Positions 34,222-45,344 of a DNA stretch of 64,000 nucleotides are shown here, in pieces. Numbering within the stretch: position 1 is the first letter of the stretch; each line of letters starts with the position of its first letter. The notes below the pieces were generated by a model. The model searched no databases. It was not told where the DNA came from and was given only the letters and a program-made list of their open reading frames with translations. A program made the translations under genes and the position numbers. This DNA comes from Rhabdophis nuchalis. Its lineage: Eukaryota; Chordata; Lepidosauria; Squamata; Natricidae. The stretch covers positions 75,602,715-75,666,714 of the forward strand of contig CM077646.1 of NCBI GenBank assembly GCA_039707465.1, in the 5' to 3' direction.

Positions 34222-34540
34222 GTAAGTACTTCCTGGGGGAGATTAATTCTTCCTTTATATGCTGATTGGTACTTATAAATTGCTCAGTGGGATTTGTTTG
34301 GTTTTCAAAACGGAAAAGGATCATAATCTTTAAACATGCATCAAGCAGAGACAGTCTATAGAATAAATGGCAAGTGTTCAATTATTTCAGAGGTGTCTGC
34401 TTGGTATTTTTGTGAAATTGTATTAGATGTATGGTTATTTTGCTTCATTTTGCTGCTGATTTAGCTGGGATGCATCAGGCATTTTATAATATAAGGCATT
34501 CAATGCTGTGTGCTCATGTTCTTATTTCTTTTTTTCTTAG

Positions 34541-34694
34541 TTCTGTGAAGTGATTACATTGTCATGGTTAAAGCACCTGTCTGGGAAGGTAGTGCGAGTG
34601 ATGCTAGACTATGTAGATCATATTAGAATATGCTCTAAACTTCAAGATACCCTTCGAGAACAAAAACTGTGGCCAGAAATCAATGCAATTTTGT
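34541..34694 (+). CDS. ASB14: ASB14 coding exon 8
   Basis: Acceptor tttttcttag ends at 34540; donor gtaagt starts at 34695. It encodes [34 protein letters not shown] and WPEINAIL, the conserved linker between the ankyrin repeats and the SOCS box. Confidence 0.95.
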
Positions 34695-35788
34695 GTAAGT
34701 GTCAAAATTATCAGCAGATATTATAAAATGTAAAGATAATTGACACAATGCACTCTAATTTTCAAATTGATGGATCCATTCTTTATCAAGTCAATCACAT
34801 ATATATATTTTCCATAATATGTTCCTGACATGATCTTTCAGGTCTTCCAACATTGCACTCCCTGCCAGTATAACTGAGTGTATCTACCTTGCATAATTTT
34901 CAAATTAGTAGCTGTATTATTTGGTATTTTTACTACTATTAGTAAATAGTAGTAAACTATTTTTACTACTCTATGGTTAGAATAAACCAAAAGGTTCCAA
35001 TTTGATAAATGTAATTCAAAACAATGGTTTAAGAAATACTTTCAACATTGTATTGTTGGAAGAAATATTCTTTTGGGTTCAGTTCCAAGTGGGGAAAAAG
35101 ATACTGGAAACATGGCGACTGCTTAGAAAGATGGCTTAATGGTGGACAGGACCACATGGCTTGAGTTCCTGAGCAGAAAAGGGGGATCATATGTTTCAAG
35201 AGGTTGGGTGAAGAAGAAAATAGGGTTGCGATGCTGAAAGTCCTTGGTTTTATGCCCTCTCTGGTCTTAGATATTGAGCTTGTATTCTGTTTGGTTGTCA
35301 GACTCCCATGGGGCCATGCAAGGGCAACTCTATAGGCTGTATTTTGAGTCTAAATTTGGTTGACTTGCTGGCTGATATAATTTTCCCAGGTGTCTTGTGG
35401 TGAGTTTCTGTAGAAAGCTAATCCTACATTTGTTATGTAGCAAATGGAGGCTTGACAAAGGTGGAGGCTATTAAGAGTGAGTCTTTTCCTGCCTACAAAC
35501 ATGTTTTTTCATTTCTTATCCAGGGAAATATAATATTTCCCAGGAAATTTCATTTTTCTAGAAGGGTGGGTTTTAAGTTCCTACAGTACTGTATTTTGAC
35601 AGTCAGAATCTCCCCATTACTAAATATGACTGGATTTTTTTTTACCTCATTGAATAATAATCTACTGATAATAATCTGATACACAACATAAATAATCTTT
35701 ACATAGAGCAATCCCTTTAATTACTACTTATTAGTGATTAGTAAGTAGTACTTTCTTCTTTGCCTCCTCAGCACTGAAAGCGCTAAGG

Positions 35789-35963
35789 CAGTGGTTCTCA
35801 ACCTTCCCAATGCCGCAACCCTTTAATACAGTTCCTCATGTTGTGGTGACCCCCAACCATAAAATTGGTGTCAAAAGTATGTTTTCCGATGGTCTTAGGC
35901 GACCCCTGTGAAAGGGTCGTTCGACCCCCAAAGGAGTCCCGATCCACGGGTTGAGAACCACTG
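35789..35963 (+). mobile_element. SPIN-like hAT MITE with perfect TSD
   Basis: It starts cagtggttctcaacc and ends ggttgagaaccactg, a perfect 15-bp terminal inverted repeat. It has the words ttgtggtgacccccaacca, gttttccgatggtcttaggc and gaaagggtcgttcgaccccc, which I associate with the SPIN family. The flanks cgctaagg at 35781-35788 and 35964-35971 are identical. At 175 bases it has no coding capacity. It lies in the last ASB14 intron. Confidence 0.88.
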
Positions 35964-36632
35964 CGCTAAGGCATAGAATAAAGTAGTATCTTATAAAATA
36001 TCTTCTAGATCTATTTTCCTCATATAATTTTATCATTGCAATTACCAGTTAAAACAATTTAAAACTTGTCACATTGAATAAAGACTACTTTGGGGACAAA
36101 TACTATCCTATGATGGATGAAGATCCCATATTAAATGTATTATAACATACCAATCAGACTTGTATCCACTTTCTGGATGTAGGTACTTGTGGCAGGAGTT
36201 AACTCATGCTTTATTCCAAGGGCCTTCCTTAAATCTTCAGCACTGTACCAGTGTCAAAACTCAACTCCTCCGGGCTCACAACAATCAATCAAAGAAATTA
36301 TAATAAAATCAATAAAAGATAAGCATCAAAGCTTAGAAGTGCAATGAAGTAAGGAGTCTCATTCTCCCTTGTCAAAAGCCTATGTGAAGACAAGACCTTC
36401 ACAGCCCTGCTAAACAACAGTAGAGTTTGGGGAGCAGGGCGTGTCAGAGTCCAGGTCAGAGCACAACTGAGCAGCTTTATCCATCAGATTGTCTCAATAA
36501 TCCTCACAGTGAACCAAGAGATATTGAGGGCCTCTCCCTACCCAATAGGGACCAGGTTAATAATCCGAACAGGAAGATAATCTGATTATTCCCTTTCCAT
36601 GGTTCCTGTCACTTTTACCTCTTAATCCAGTT

Positions 36633-37643
36633 CAGGGTGGATTTGATTTAAATCAAGTTGATTTAAATCACGATTTAAATCATGATTTAAATCACTAGTA
36701 AAAAAGCTTGATTTAAATCATAGTTTTCTACATAAAGACTAATTCTTGCTGGTATAACTTATAATATGCAAGTAGATGAAGATTTTTAGAATAACAACTT
36801 TTCATATTAGTTTTTTTATCCCCAGTTTAATAGGTTCATCATTCATATTTGGACAACTTTTCTGTTGTACTTAGGAAGGAGAAAAATAATCATTACCTTA
36901 ATAATAACAATTTAAATAGATTTATTCAACTGAAACAATAACATTACAGCATGTTATTTGCTTAAACAAACATCCATGTTTGTTAACTAATTTGACTAAA
37001 AAAAATATATATATTTTAAGAAACTTAGACTTTCATTTTGTAGTACTGCTTGTCTGCTTGCCCCTTCCTCCTCACACTTAGTTTCAATTTCTTCTTGTGC
37101 AGATCTATTCCACTCCAAACAATCAGAAAAATATTGTTTCTATTCTATTCACTGAACTTCTTGAAATTTAGCACTGAACGGGGTTGATTCTGTATTCATA
37201 AATTTGTAGAAGTTAGGGTTAAGGTCTTTTTTTCAACTCTGTTCATGTTATAACATTTTTGCTGTGAAGAAGAGGCACGTGATCTCTGCTGAGTCAAATT
37301 CAGTTTTGAATACTGCAAAAGTAAACCAAGCATCTGTGATAATATCTTGTAGGCAGAGAAACTGCCCAATAATCTTACAAAAACCTCTGGAAGAGCATGA
37401 CATTGTGAATGGATTAATGGAATTTATTTACCAAAAAAATTAAAAATACAGCCTTATTCTACATAATTAAAAAACTAATCCTTATTTCATGATGGAATAA
37501 CCTTTGGATGGTAATATATTTTCCTCAAAAAGCATTTTATATAAAAAAATCCAATTTAAATCAAAAAAATCCAATTTAAATTTTTAAAAAATCCAATTTT
37601 TTTGATTTTTTTAAAAAAAAATCATTGATTTTTATTCACCCTG
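36633..37643 (+). mobile_element. hAT-like 1.0-kb non-autonomous element with perfect TSD
   Basis: It starts cagggtggatttgatttaaa and ends tgatttttattcaccctg. The termini are imperfect inverted repeats. The subterminal regions are rich in gatttaaatc words that can form hairpins. The flanks atccagtt at 36625-36632 and 37644-37651 are identical, as for hAT. I see no transposase frame. It inserted about 70 bases before the last ASB14 exon. Confidence 0.85.
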
Positions 37644-37722
37644 ATCCAGTTCTTTCTTACGAGTTAGAAACACATGTAAGCGTGGATAATTCATATTACA
37701 AAACCTATTATTTTATTTTCAG

Positions 37723-37901
37723 CGAACACACGTCCTTTGCAACATCTTTGCCGTCTGAGAATCCGAAAATGCTTAGGACGTTTACGTCTGCGCTGTCCTG
37801 TCTTCCTGACATTTCTGCCATTACCAAACCGCTTGAAAGAATATATCCTCTATAAGGAGTATGACCTCTATGGACAAGGACATCTAAAAGGAATCTACTA
37901 A
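37723..37901 (+). CDS. ASB14: ASB14 last coding exon, SOCS box
   Basis: Acceptor tattttcag ends at 37722. It encodes [40 protein letters not shown] and the tail GQGHLKGIY, with TAA at 37899-37901. The LxxLCRxxIR / LPLP pattern is the Elongin C and Cullin 5 box. Confidence 0.95.
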
Positions 37902-39234
37902 GTCAAATGCATAAAAGTGCAGTTGGAAGATATCCTATATATAAATGAACAAAATATATTAAAGCATGTTTAAAATAGAATCCTAGTTGGTACAAGTATG
38001 TCTGCTTGCTTTATACTACAGTACAAAAAAGTACTTTGATGAACAGTTAATGTAACAAAACACTATCAAACCTCAATGCAGATCTGATTTATCACATTAT
38101 TTGCATAGATATATGAACTAACCATGTTAATTTGAAATATCTAACACCGCACAGATGTAGCTTATGTAACACTCAAATGATGTGCTCCCAGAGCTGACGT
38201 CCACAAACTTTGTGATACCCTATCTTCTGATTTCAATGGACACCTCAATTGGTCTGGGGAAAAGGGATTCCCTACAATATAGATTCTATCAGTGGAGGGG
38301 GTTCTCCTCGCAACCTTTCATATTCTCACAAGATCCACTGCAATTATTTTTCCAACTTAGCTGTAAATATTGCAAGTAGTTTCATAAGAATAGCAAGAGT
38401 TAAATACAACAGCGTGCCCTTTGCTCATAGGTACCCATATGGACTGAAATAACTGCATGCTGTTTTAACACATAACATTTTCAAGAAGTACAAGCAGGGC
38501 ATAACTACACTGCCTAATCTTGACTTTTTCTTTACAAACACTGTTGAATATTCCCTTTAGAAGGAAAACAATTTGCAAGATTAAGAGATGTTAATTGGCA
38601 CAAGAAAAGTAGGTCATGTATACACTTATGGAAGGTCTTTAGGTTTGGTACTTGTATTTTTAAGCAAGACTTGTGTATGTCTTAAAAATTATATTTATGG
38701 CAACTTTTAAAATCTGGCTTTCGAAATGAAGTGTAGTCTTAGATTTTGTATGTGAGATCCCTTAACAGACTAGGTTTCTATCCACATTCTTAAGATGCAA
38801 TTTAAAATCCTGTAATATGCCTTTTTTATTCCAAGTTTATTTATTGCAACTTCAAAAACATTATCTTTTACAACCCAAAAGGTTTTCTTTGAAAAGCAGT
38901 ATTGTAAATGAAGTATTTCAAAAATAACTGAGCTCTTGCCATGTACCTTTTACATTACAAGTGCAATGAAAATGGTATATCCTTGTCTTGGGTACTGCCT
39001 ACACCTATTGTATATATTTTTAATTTATTTGAAATAGAAACAAAATATTTGAAATATTGTATTATGTATTATGTCACAAGTATCACTTCATCTTGCCTAA
39101 GAAACTGCAACCACTAGTTATATATACAATATTTACAGATCTAATTTTCACAGAACATAAAATTCTTCTTCTATATTCTAATCAAATAAAAATAGGACAC
39201 CAGCTGTTAGTTTTGCTTTATTAAGTACAATAAA
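37902..39234 (+). other. Probable ASB14 3' UTR
   Basis: AT-rich sequence after the ASB14 stop. AATAAA at 39185-39190 and 39229-39234 are possible polyadenylation signals. The true end cannot be fixed from sequence alone. Confidence 0.4.
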
Positions 39235-41996
39235 TGAATCTCTTATTATATGGATATTCTTCCATTACTGATAAATTTAAAATGCATTTCACAAAGATAT
39301 TTTGAAATATGTTTCCAATATATGATGTGCTTTGAAGAACAAAAGAACAAATGCTAAATATTTACATAAATATTGTAGAAAAGCATCCTCTAAAATTGAC
39401 TGGATTTCGCTGAAATCTTTCCCAAATTGTTTTATTAGTATCAAGATTTTACTTTGCAACTGACAATATCGAGCAGACAATCACTAAATATTAATACAAA
39501 TATTAAGAGAAATTAAGAGTTTTAATTAACTTTCAATTTAAAAACCACAGTCACTGAAACAAGACTAAATCCTTACTTTCTGATTAATTCACTGTATTAT
39601 AAAAACCACCCAAATTTCTTGTTCAAACCTCTTGATTTGTTTACAGATATCATTATGAAACATTATTTTCTCAGTTACATGATGGATGATTAGTCTACAC
39701 CATGTCATGACCTCTGACTGCCTGACTATCCATGAATGAATTAGAAAAACATTATGCTACAGGGGAGGAAAACGTTTTGTTCAAGCAGAAATGTGCTTAG
39801 TTAGCCCATGTATTTGTTGAAAGAAAGTAATAGTGATTTGTTTCATGAAAACAAAAGAAAAATAAACAGGGTAATAATTTTGTTGATATATCAAATAGCA
39901 ATCCTGGTTTTTTTTAATCAATCCTATAAAATTAGGTGAATGTCTCTGTCTTACAATACATGCAAAATATGTTTCTATAGTTCATCAGAGATTATCTTAT
40001 TCAAAGAAATATAGCAATTTTGACTTGAATGTTGTCCTTAGAAATATGATTCAGTACAGAAGGCAACTTAGAAAATACACTTGTCCAGCAACAGAACACA
40101 ACTGTCAAGTTCACTTGTGCCTTTTGTATGCAAAAGCAAATTTCACTCAGTTCTGTGGAGTTTACTTTCAGAAGAACGAGAACAAAACTGCTGACTCCAA
40201 GGCCTATCTGCTGGCTCCAAGCAATAAACCAATCAGACAGCCAAATTATACTTTTTTTTCCTATCCAGAGAACATTCCCGCTAGAAAATCTAATATGGGA
40301 ATTAGAGCTACTGAATACAATCCATACAAGTTGGATTTTGTAACTGCAAATGGGTACATTCGAACTCCAGAGCAGAAGCCTGTGAACTGTTTTATAATAA
40401 AGATCATTTGGTATTATTCACATTATAATACATCTTTACAGAGAATATACACACTATCAGTTTAAAATGAACTAGTGATTTACTTTAATTTTATGATTTC
40501 ATACTATTATGTGGCTTAACATAGCTGTAAACTGTGGATAAACAATTGCAACACACATTGCCAAGTTTGAGTGAGGTTGCATGAAATAGAATTGAACATA
40601 TGATTTGCATATCTGCAATTTTATACTCAAGTTAAAACATAAGGAAAGCTTTCAAAAACTGGCAGGAGACTTCTCAGTGAGCAATCACAGCTCCTCTTTT
40701 ATTTCTTGGGTCTCCAAGCATCTTCTACTCCCTTGCAATTAGGAGCAAAGAACAAACATCCCTACTTGATCTCAAAAGATTTTCCAGTCCAGGTTAATTG
40801 GCCATCAACAGTTTTTTCTCCAAAGTCTGGGATCTACCTCCAATTTCCATACAATTTCTTCTTGCACATTTCAATATAAGAGAGGATACACGTACAGTGG
40901 TATACTCGTACTGGAATGAAAAATCACTCCATGCTACATTTTTCATGAATCAATAAGCTGATATAGAATTACAAGTACCTGCCTGATTTTTCTCAGATAT
41001 AGCAAATATGTGCAATTTGTATTTATATCTATCACATGTGGATTTAGGTAAATATGACAACAGGTGCTAGAAAAATTGTCTGACAGATTTTCCATGCAAC
41101 TGTTTCTATCACCAACATAATCTCAAACTTTTTCTAATGAGAAGACACTTACAAAACTTGATTCCAATAATCATGGCAATTCTGTTAGAAGTGTATGCAC
41201 TTTATTCTCATCTAGACATTTTAAAATCAATTTGTATAATGTTACAAATATACACGGTGCATTGACACTCCAAAGTACTTTCCAGTGTTTGGTTGAATGT
41301 CTCTGCCACCCTCCATAAAAGTGCTCTATGGATACAGAGGAGAAGCCAAGATCACTACCAGCCAGTACAATTTCAAGTAAAAATAATATTCTCATATTTC
41401 ATCTTAAAACAATATTGGAGTGACACTGATTTCCTTGAACTCATACACTCTAGACACAAGCACATGCCTATCAAAAGCATTAATTAAAAGTTATCAGGCT
41501 GCTTCCATTATTGACCCAGCCATTTTTAGGAATCAAAATTGGCTTTTTGTTCAGAGGCTTAGGATCCTTTGAAGACTAATATGACTCAATTGTTATGAGA
41601 TCAAATGTTAGTATTTAAAAGTAGAACAACTTTTTTTATTTTACTGCAGGAGACTAAAACAATTAACCTCTCTGAAAAGAAACGGAAGATAAAGATTTTC
41701 TATCTACTTCTTAAGTTACACAAATTACTTTCTAAGTCACCAGAACAGCTAGGTAATTGAAAGAGAATAAGTTCTGTAATATCCAAATCTGCTACAGCCA
41801 TGAACATTTCACTACGTTTCTTTATGGTATGAGAACAAAAATCCATATTTACACTTAGCCATTTAAGAAAGGTCAACCTTAATGAGTGAGAGTACAGAGT
41901 TGGATCATGTAAAATAAATTTACACGATTTGTTTTGTAAATTTACATTTCAATTTATCATTTCAGACAAGGTTCAAAGGCTTGTCCTGAAGGTGCT
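39235..41996 (-). other. Convergent 3' region of ASB14 and APPL1
   Basis: It includes the likely APPL1 3' UTR on the minus strand. AATAAA on that strand occurs at 41635-41640 and 41201-41206 (as tttatt on +). A 146-codon open frame at 40025-40465 (+) has no recognisable domain and is not called as a gene. No known repeat is evident. Confidence 0.4.
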
Positions 41997-42146
41997 TCAT
42001 GCATCAGATTCTTGCTTCTTTTTTCCATCTTCACCCAAATCACTGTCTTCTGATGGGCTATTGCTAAGAACTACAAACTGTCCTTCACCAACACTCTGGT
42101 TGGATCGACTAGAAGCAGCAATTAATCGACTTTGCTCTTCTAAATC
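41997..42146 (-). CDS. APPL1: APPL1 last coding exon
   Basis: Acceptor ttttccag. It encodes DLEEQSRLIAASSRSNQSVG, EGQFVVLSNSPSEDSDLGED and the tail ESDA, with TGA at 41999-41997. The human tail also ends in Glu/Ser-rich sequence plus Ala. Confidence 0.95.
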   Translation of the reverse strand, partial: DLEEQSRLIAASSRSNQSVGEGQFVVLSNSPSEDSDLGEDGKKKQESDA

Positions 42147-42265
42147 CTGGAAAAAAATACATTTACTGATTTATGTATAAAACTATGTGAATATTGTGTT
42201 AAATAGTAAATAATAAAGATATCATTATTGGCAACTATTTATTGTAGCCAGTAAGTCACACACTA

Positions 42266-42300
42266 GAAGTAGTCCTTGTTTAGTGACCACAATTGGCTAG
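42266..42300 (+). repeat. tagtccttgtttagtgac-type repeat fragment
   Basis: The word gtagtccttgtttagtgacc followed by acaattgg matches the start of the family seen at 20424. The rest of the copy is too diverged to bound. Confidence 0.35.
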
Positions 42301-42934
42301 GAAAGGATTGCAAGAGAATAAATAGACACAAATTGGAAATATAAATAGACAGCAATGTGCTTGTGCTGGCAGCTATGAGAGTATTATGCAAACAGCCCAA
42401 TGTACTCCCCTTCTTACTCTCTTGTAATCCATTCTTCTCTAACCTGTCCACTTTGCAAGCAGAGGAAAAAAAGAAAAACAACATGTCAGGCACAGGACAA
42501 TGTATACTGCAATGGGGATCATGTGACTGAGGGACAGCACTGATGTTAACTTTGAACAAGACATGGTAAGCAATGACCAGCACCTCCATTAAAAATAAAT
42601 TACCAAGATTCATCCACCTGAACATCAAACTTTATATATACTTCAATCATTCGGCAATGTTCAAGAATAAACTCTTGTGAAGAATATGATTCATGCTAAG
42701 TGATACTTCTGGTGCAGTATTCAGTTTCCAACTTGTGAGTCACAAGTCTCCTGGCCACCCAAAGTAGGCCACTGCTTGTCAGGTTCTAGCAACTAGTAAT
42801 GTTGTAATACCTCCAATGTTATCCATGTACAAATATCTGCTTTAATCTAAAACCAATCAATATCAGTATTGTGAGGAAAAGTAATTCTCATGTTTATTAA
42901 ATAAAAAGGCTATTTTGAAAGCTCAAATGCATAC

Positions 42935-43024
42935 CTTTTCAATTTGTTTCTGTTTATTGAGCTCTTTCTGCTGTTTTTCCTTTTCTCTTTCTATTTCTTT
43001 CTGCTTTTCTGATGATTTTCGATC
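42935..43024 (-). CDS. APPL1: APPL1 coding exon, basic coiled coil
   Basis: Acceptor attcag, donor gtatgc. It encodes DRKSSEKQKEIEREKEKQQK and ELNKQKQIEK, a highly charged helix. Phase 0 at both ends. Confidence 0.94.
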
Positions 43025-43491
43025 CTGAATTTTTTTTAAAAGAACACGCCAAATACCAAAAAGTAACATTATTTTCACAGAATGGATTACTACTTTGTTT
43101 TGCCTGAAAAATTACCTGAATATAGATTTCCAAGCATTTTTAACAAAATATTCTTACTGCTTTTCAAAGAAAAGTGTTAAAAATCTTGGCTTTCACATAT
43201 AAGTATATCACCTCAGTAATACAATAGGAAAATGAACTACACAGTAATTTAATTAAATATTAAAAGACCAGGTTGCTTACATAATTGTATCTCCAAATAG
43301 TAATTTGTGTATTCATAAAACACTCAGTCACTGTATGATTCTGCTTCTCAATTATATCTGATTAGAACAGACCTGTGTCTGCTAAAGAAATGAAGAAATG
43401 CAGAGGCATCTTCTTAAAAAATATACTAGGATAGGAAAAAGACCCTCCTTCTCCTCAAATCCCGCTAAACAATGTTGAAGCCTAACATAGC

Positions 43492-43682
43492 CTCCGCTTG
43501 GACAAATATTAGACAGTTTTAAATGGGGGATTTTAATTTGGTTTTAGCGCAGGTTTTGTCATTTAATAGGTTTTTAAAAATTATATTTGGTGCTATTTTG
43601 TATGTTGTTTTAAATTCCTGTGCGCCGCCCTGGGTCCTCTCGGAGAAGGGCGGGATATAAATTGAATAAAAAAAAAAAAAAA
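43492..43682 (+). mobile_element. L2 LINE 3' UTR fragment
   Basis: It ends with tgtgcgccgccctgggtcct, then gagaagggcgggatataaat and an A-rich tail, the same 3' hairpin and tail as the long L2 copies. Only the 3' UTR is left. APPL1 intron. Confidence 0.8.
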
Positions 43683-44020
43683 TGAAGGGTAGTTCCCGTG
43701 TGCCCAGACCTTCCTCACAGAAATATACAATGATCACTTCAAGAATCAGAATTACAGCTACCTATCCTTCTGCTTTAACGTTACACTTTATTTTTACATA
43801 TTTTGCAAGCTTTGCAAAATATGTATAAATAAAGTCAACAAACATCTAAAAGAAACTGGAGAACAACTCCCCCCCCCCACACACACACATTTGGCACATA
43901 CAGATTTATCGAGTCTCATATAAAAAAGGAGCAACATTTCCAAGAGATTTTATTTCCTGATTTGGACAATAAAGCAACATTCTTTTAAGGATTAAGAAGA
44001 ATGTAGGTTGTGTGTATAAT

Positions 44021-44395
44021 ACAGATAGTCCTCGACTTACACAATTGAGCCCAAAACTTCAATTGCTATGCGAGACAGCTGTTAAATGAGTTTTGCCTCA
44101 TTTTACAACCTTTCCTTATTACAATTGTCAAGTGAATCACAGCAGCTTTTAAGTTAGCAACAAGATTGTTAAGTGAATCTGGCTTTTCCATTGATTTTGC
44201 TTGTCAGGTTATCAATGGTGATCACATGACCCTGACACACTGCGACCGTCATTAATACGAACCAGTTGCCAAGCATTTGAAGTTTGATCATGTGACCTCA
44301 ATAGGATGCTGCAGCAGTTATATGAATAATGGTCATAAGTCACTTTTTTCAGTGCGACTGCAATTTCAAACAGTCACTAAGTGCCTGTATATTCT
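44021..44395 (+). mobile_element. MITE-like repeat, agtcctcgacttac family
   Basis: It starts agatagtcctcgacttacac and contains gttaagtgaatctggctttt, gatcacatgaccctgac and tggtcataagtcacttttt words. In this family I would expect a right end complementary to the start (gtaagtcgaggactac). It is degraded here. No coding capacity. Confidence 0.5.
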
Positions 44396-44934
44396 TAAGG
44401 TCAAGACAGATAAATATTTAAGAATAAAAAAAATATTTTTGTGATCTTCTTTTAAGAATTAAGGGAGATTTGCCTACTCTCTGGTTTTGCTTTCATTTGC
44501 AGAAAGCTTAGCCAAATTATTTGCTTGCCAATATCTATTTGGCACCCCTCGATTGGAACTGCTTGTGAGTTGCAAGGCACTGGTTGATAGTTTATTTGTG
44601 AGAATAGATATTAGGTGAGAGAATTCTGCAGTGGAGTGTTTAGACGTGTTTTTTAAAATTTCACTGATTATCAACAGAGAGATTAGCAACATATTCAAGT
44701 ACTTAATATCATCACACCTTTTTTTTAGAGATGGTGATGCATCAACAATAATTAAATAATTACTCTAAAAACAGAAATGTTTTTTTTATTATTTCAAAGT
44801 TGAACAGGATTTGAAGCTGGACACTGAAATTTCACCAATTTGGGCAGACGTCAGGAGATATTGCAAGTGATACTGAACTATATCCTCATTTGATATAAAT
44901 AACCTCTACATTTTATTCCAAGTTAAAGTCTTAC

Positions 44935-44985
44935 CAATTCAGCATGCAATGCAATCTGTTTTGCAAGTCCCACGGAATCACAAAT
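44935..44985 (-). CDS. APPL1: APPL1 coding exon, end of PTB
   Basis: Acceptor catttag, donor gtaaga. It encodes ICDSVGLAKQIALHAEL, the C-terminal PTB helix. Phase 0 at both ends. Confidence 0.94.
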
Positions 44986-45344
44986 CTAAATGAAGAAACA
45001 AATAGCTATTAGAATCACTAAAAAAATGGGTTCATCTTCAAGGAGAGTAAATCTTCAATTTAACAGACTATTTGAGGGAGGCTTGTCTGTTAAAACCAAA
45101 GACAAATGAAAATTTTCAAACATTGAACTGCTATTAAAAGTATTCTGACAATTATAGGTGCAGTGTATCCCACACTGAAGAAAAACTGTAGCTGAGAGTC
45201 ACCAGAGGCTGAGGATCAGAGCCTGGAAGCATTAGAGCCTGTGTTGATCCAGGAGCCAGAGGAACTCCCAGAGACAACAAAGGTGAACTGTGAACCAGGG
45301 AAATCTGGTGTGTGGAATCTCAAGCCTGCTAAACTAAAGGTTTA

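Larger units (their letters stand above)
28688..37901 (+). other. ASB14: ASB14 gene (nine coding exons)
   Basis: Ankyrin-repeat and SOCS-box protein 14, the substrate-binding subunit of an Elongin B/C-Cullin 5 E3 ubiquitin ligase. The N-terminal acidic motif DISMQLVIQQSL precedes about ten ankyrin repeats (for example [52 protein letters not shown]). The C-terminal SOCS box reads [14 protein letters not shown] and [13 protein letters not shown], ending [13 protein letters not shown]. The joined reading frame is 590 residues, close to the known human length (about 587). Synteny with DNAH12 and APPL1 supports ASB14 over other ASB members. Only the exon 2/3 junction is unclear. Introns carry CR1, SPIN-like and other hAT insertions. 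Confidence 0.93.
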
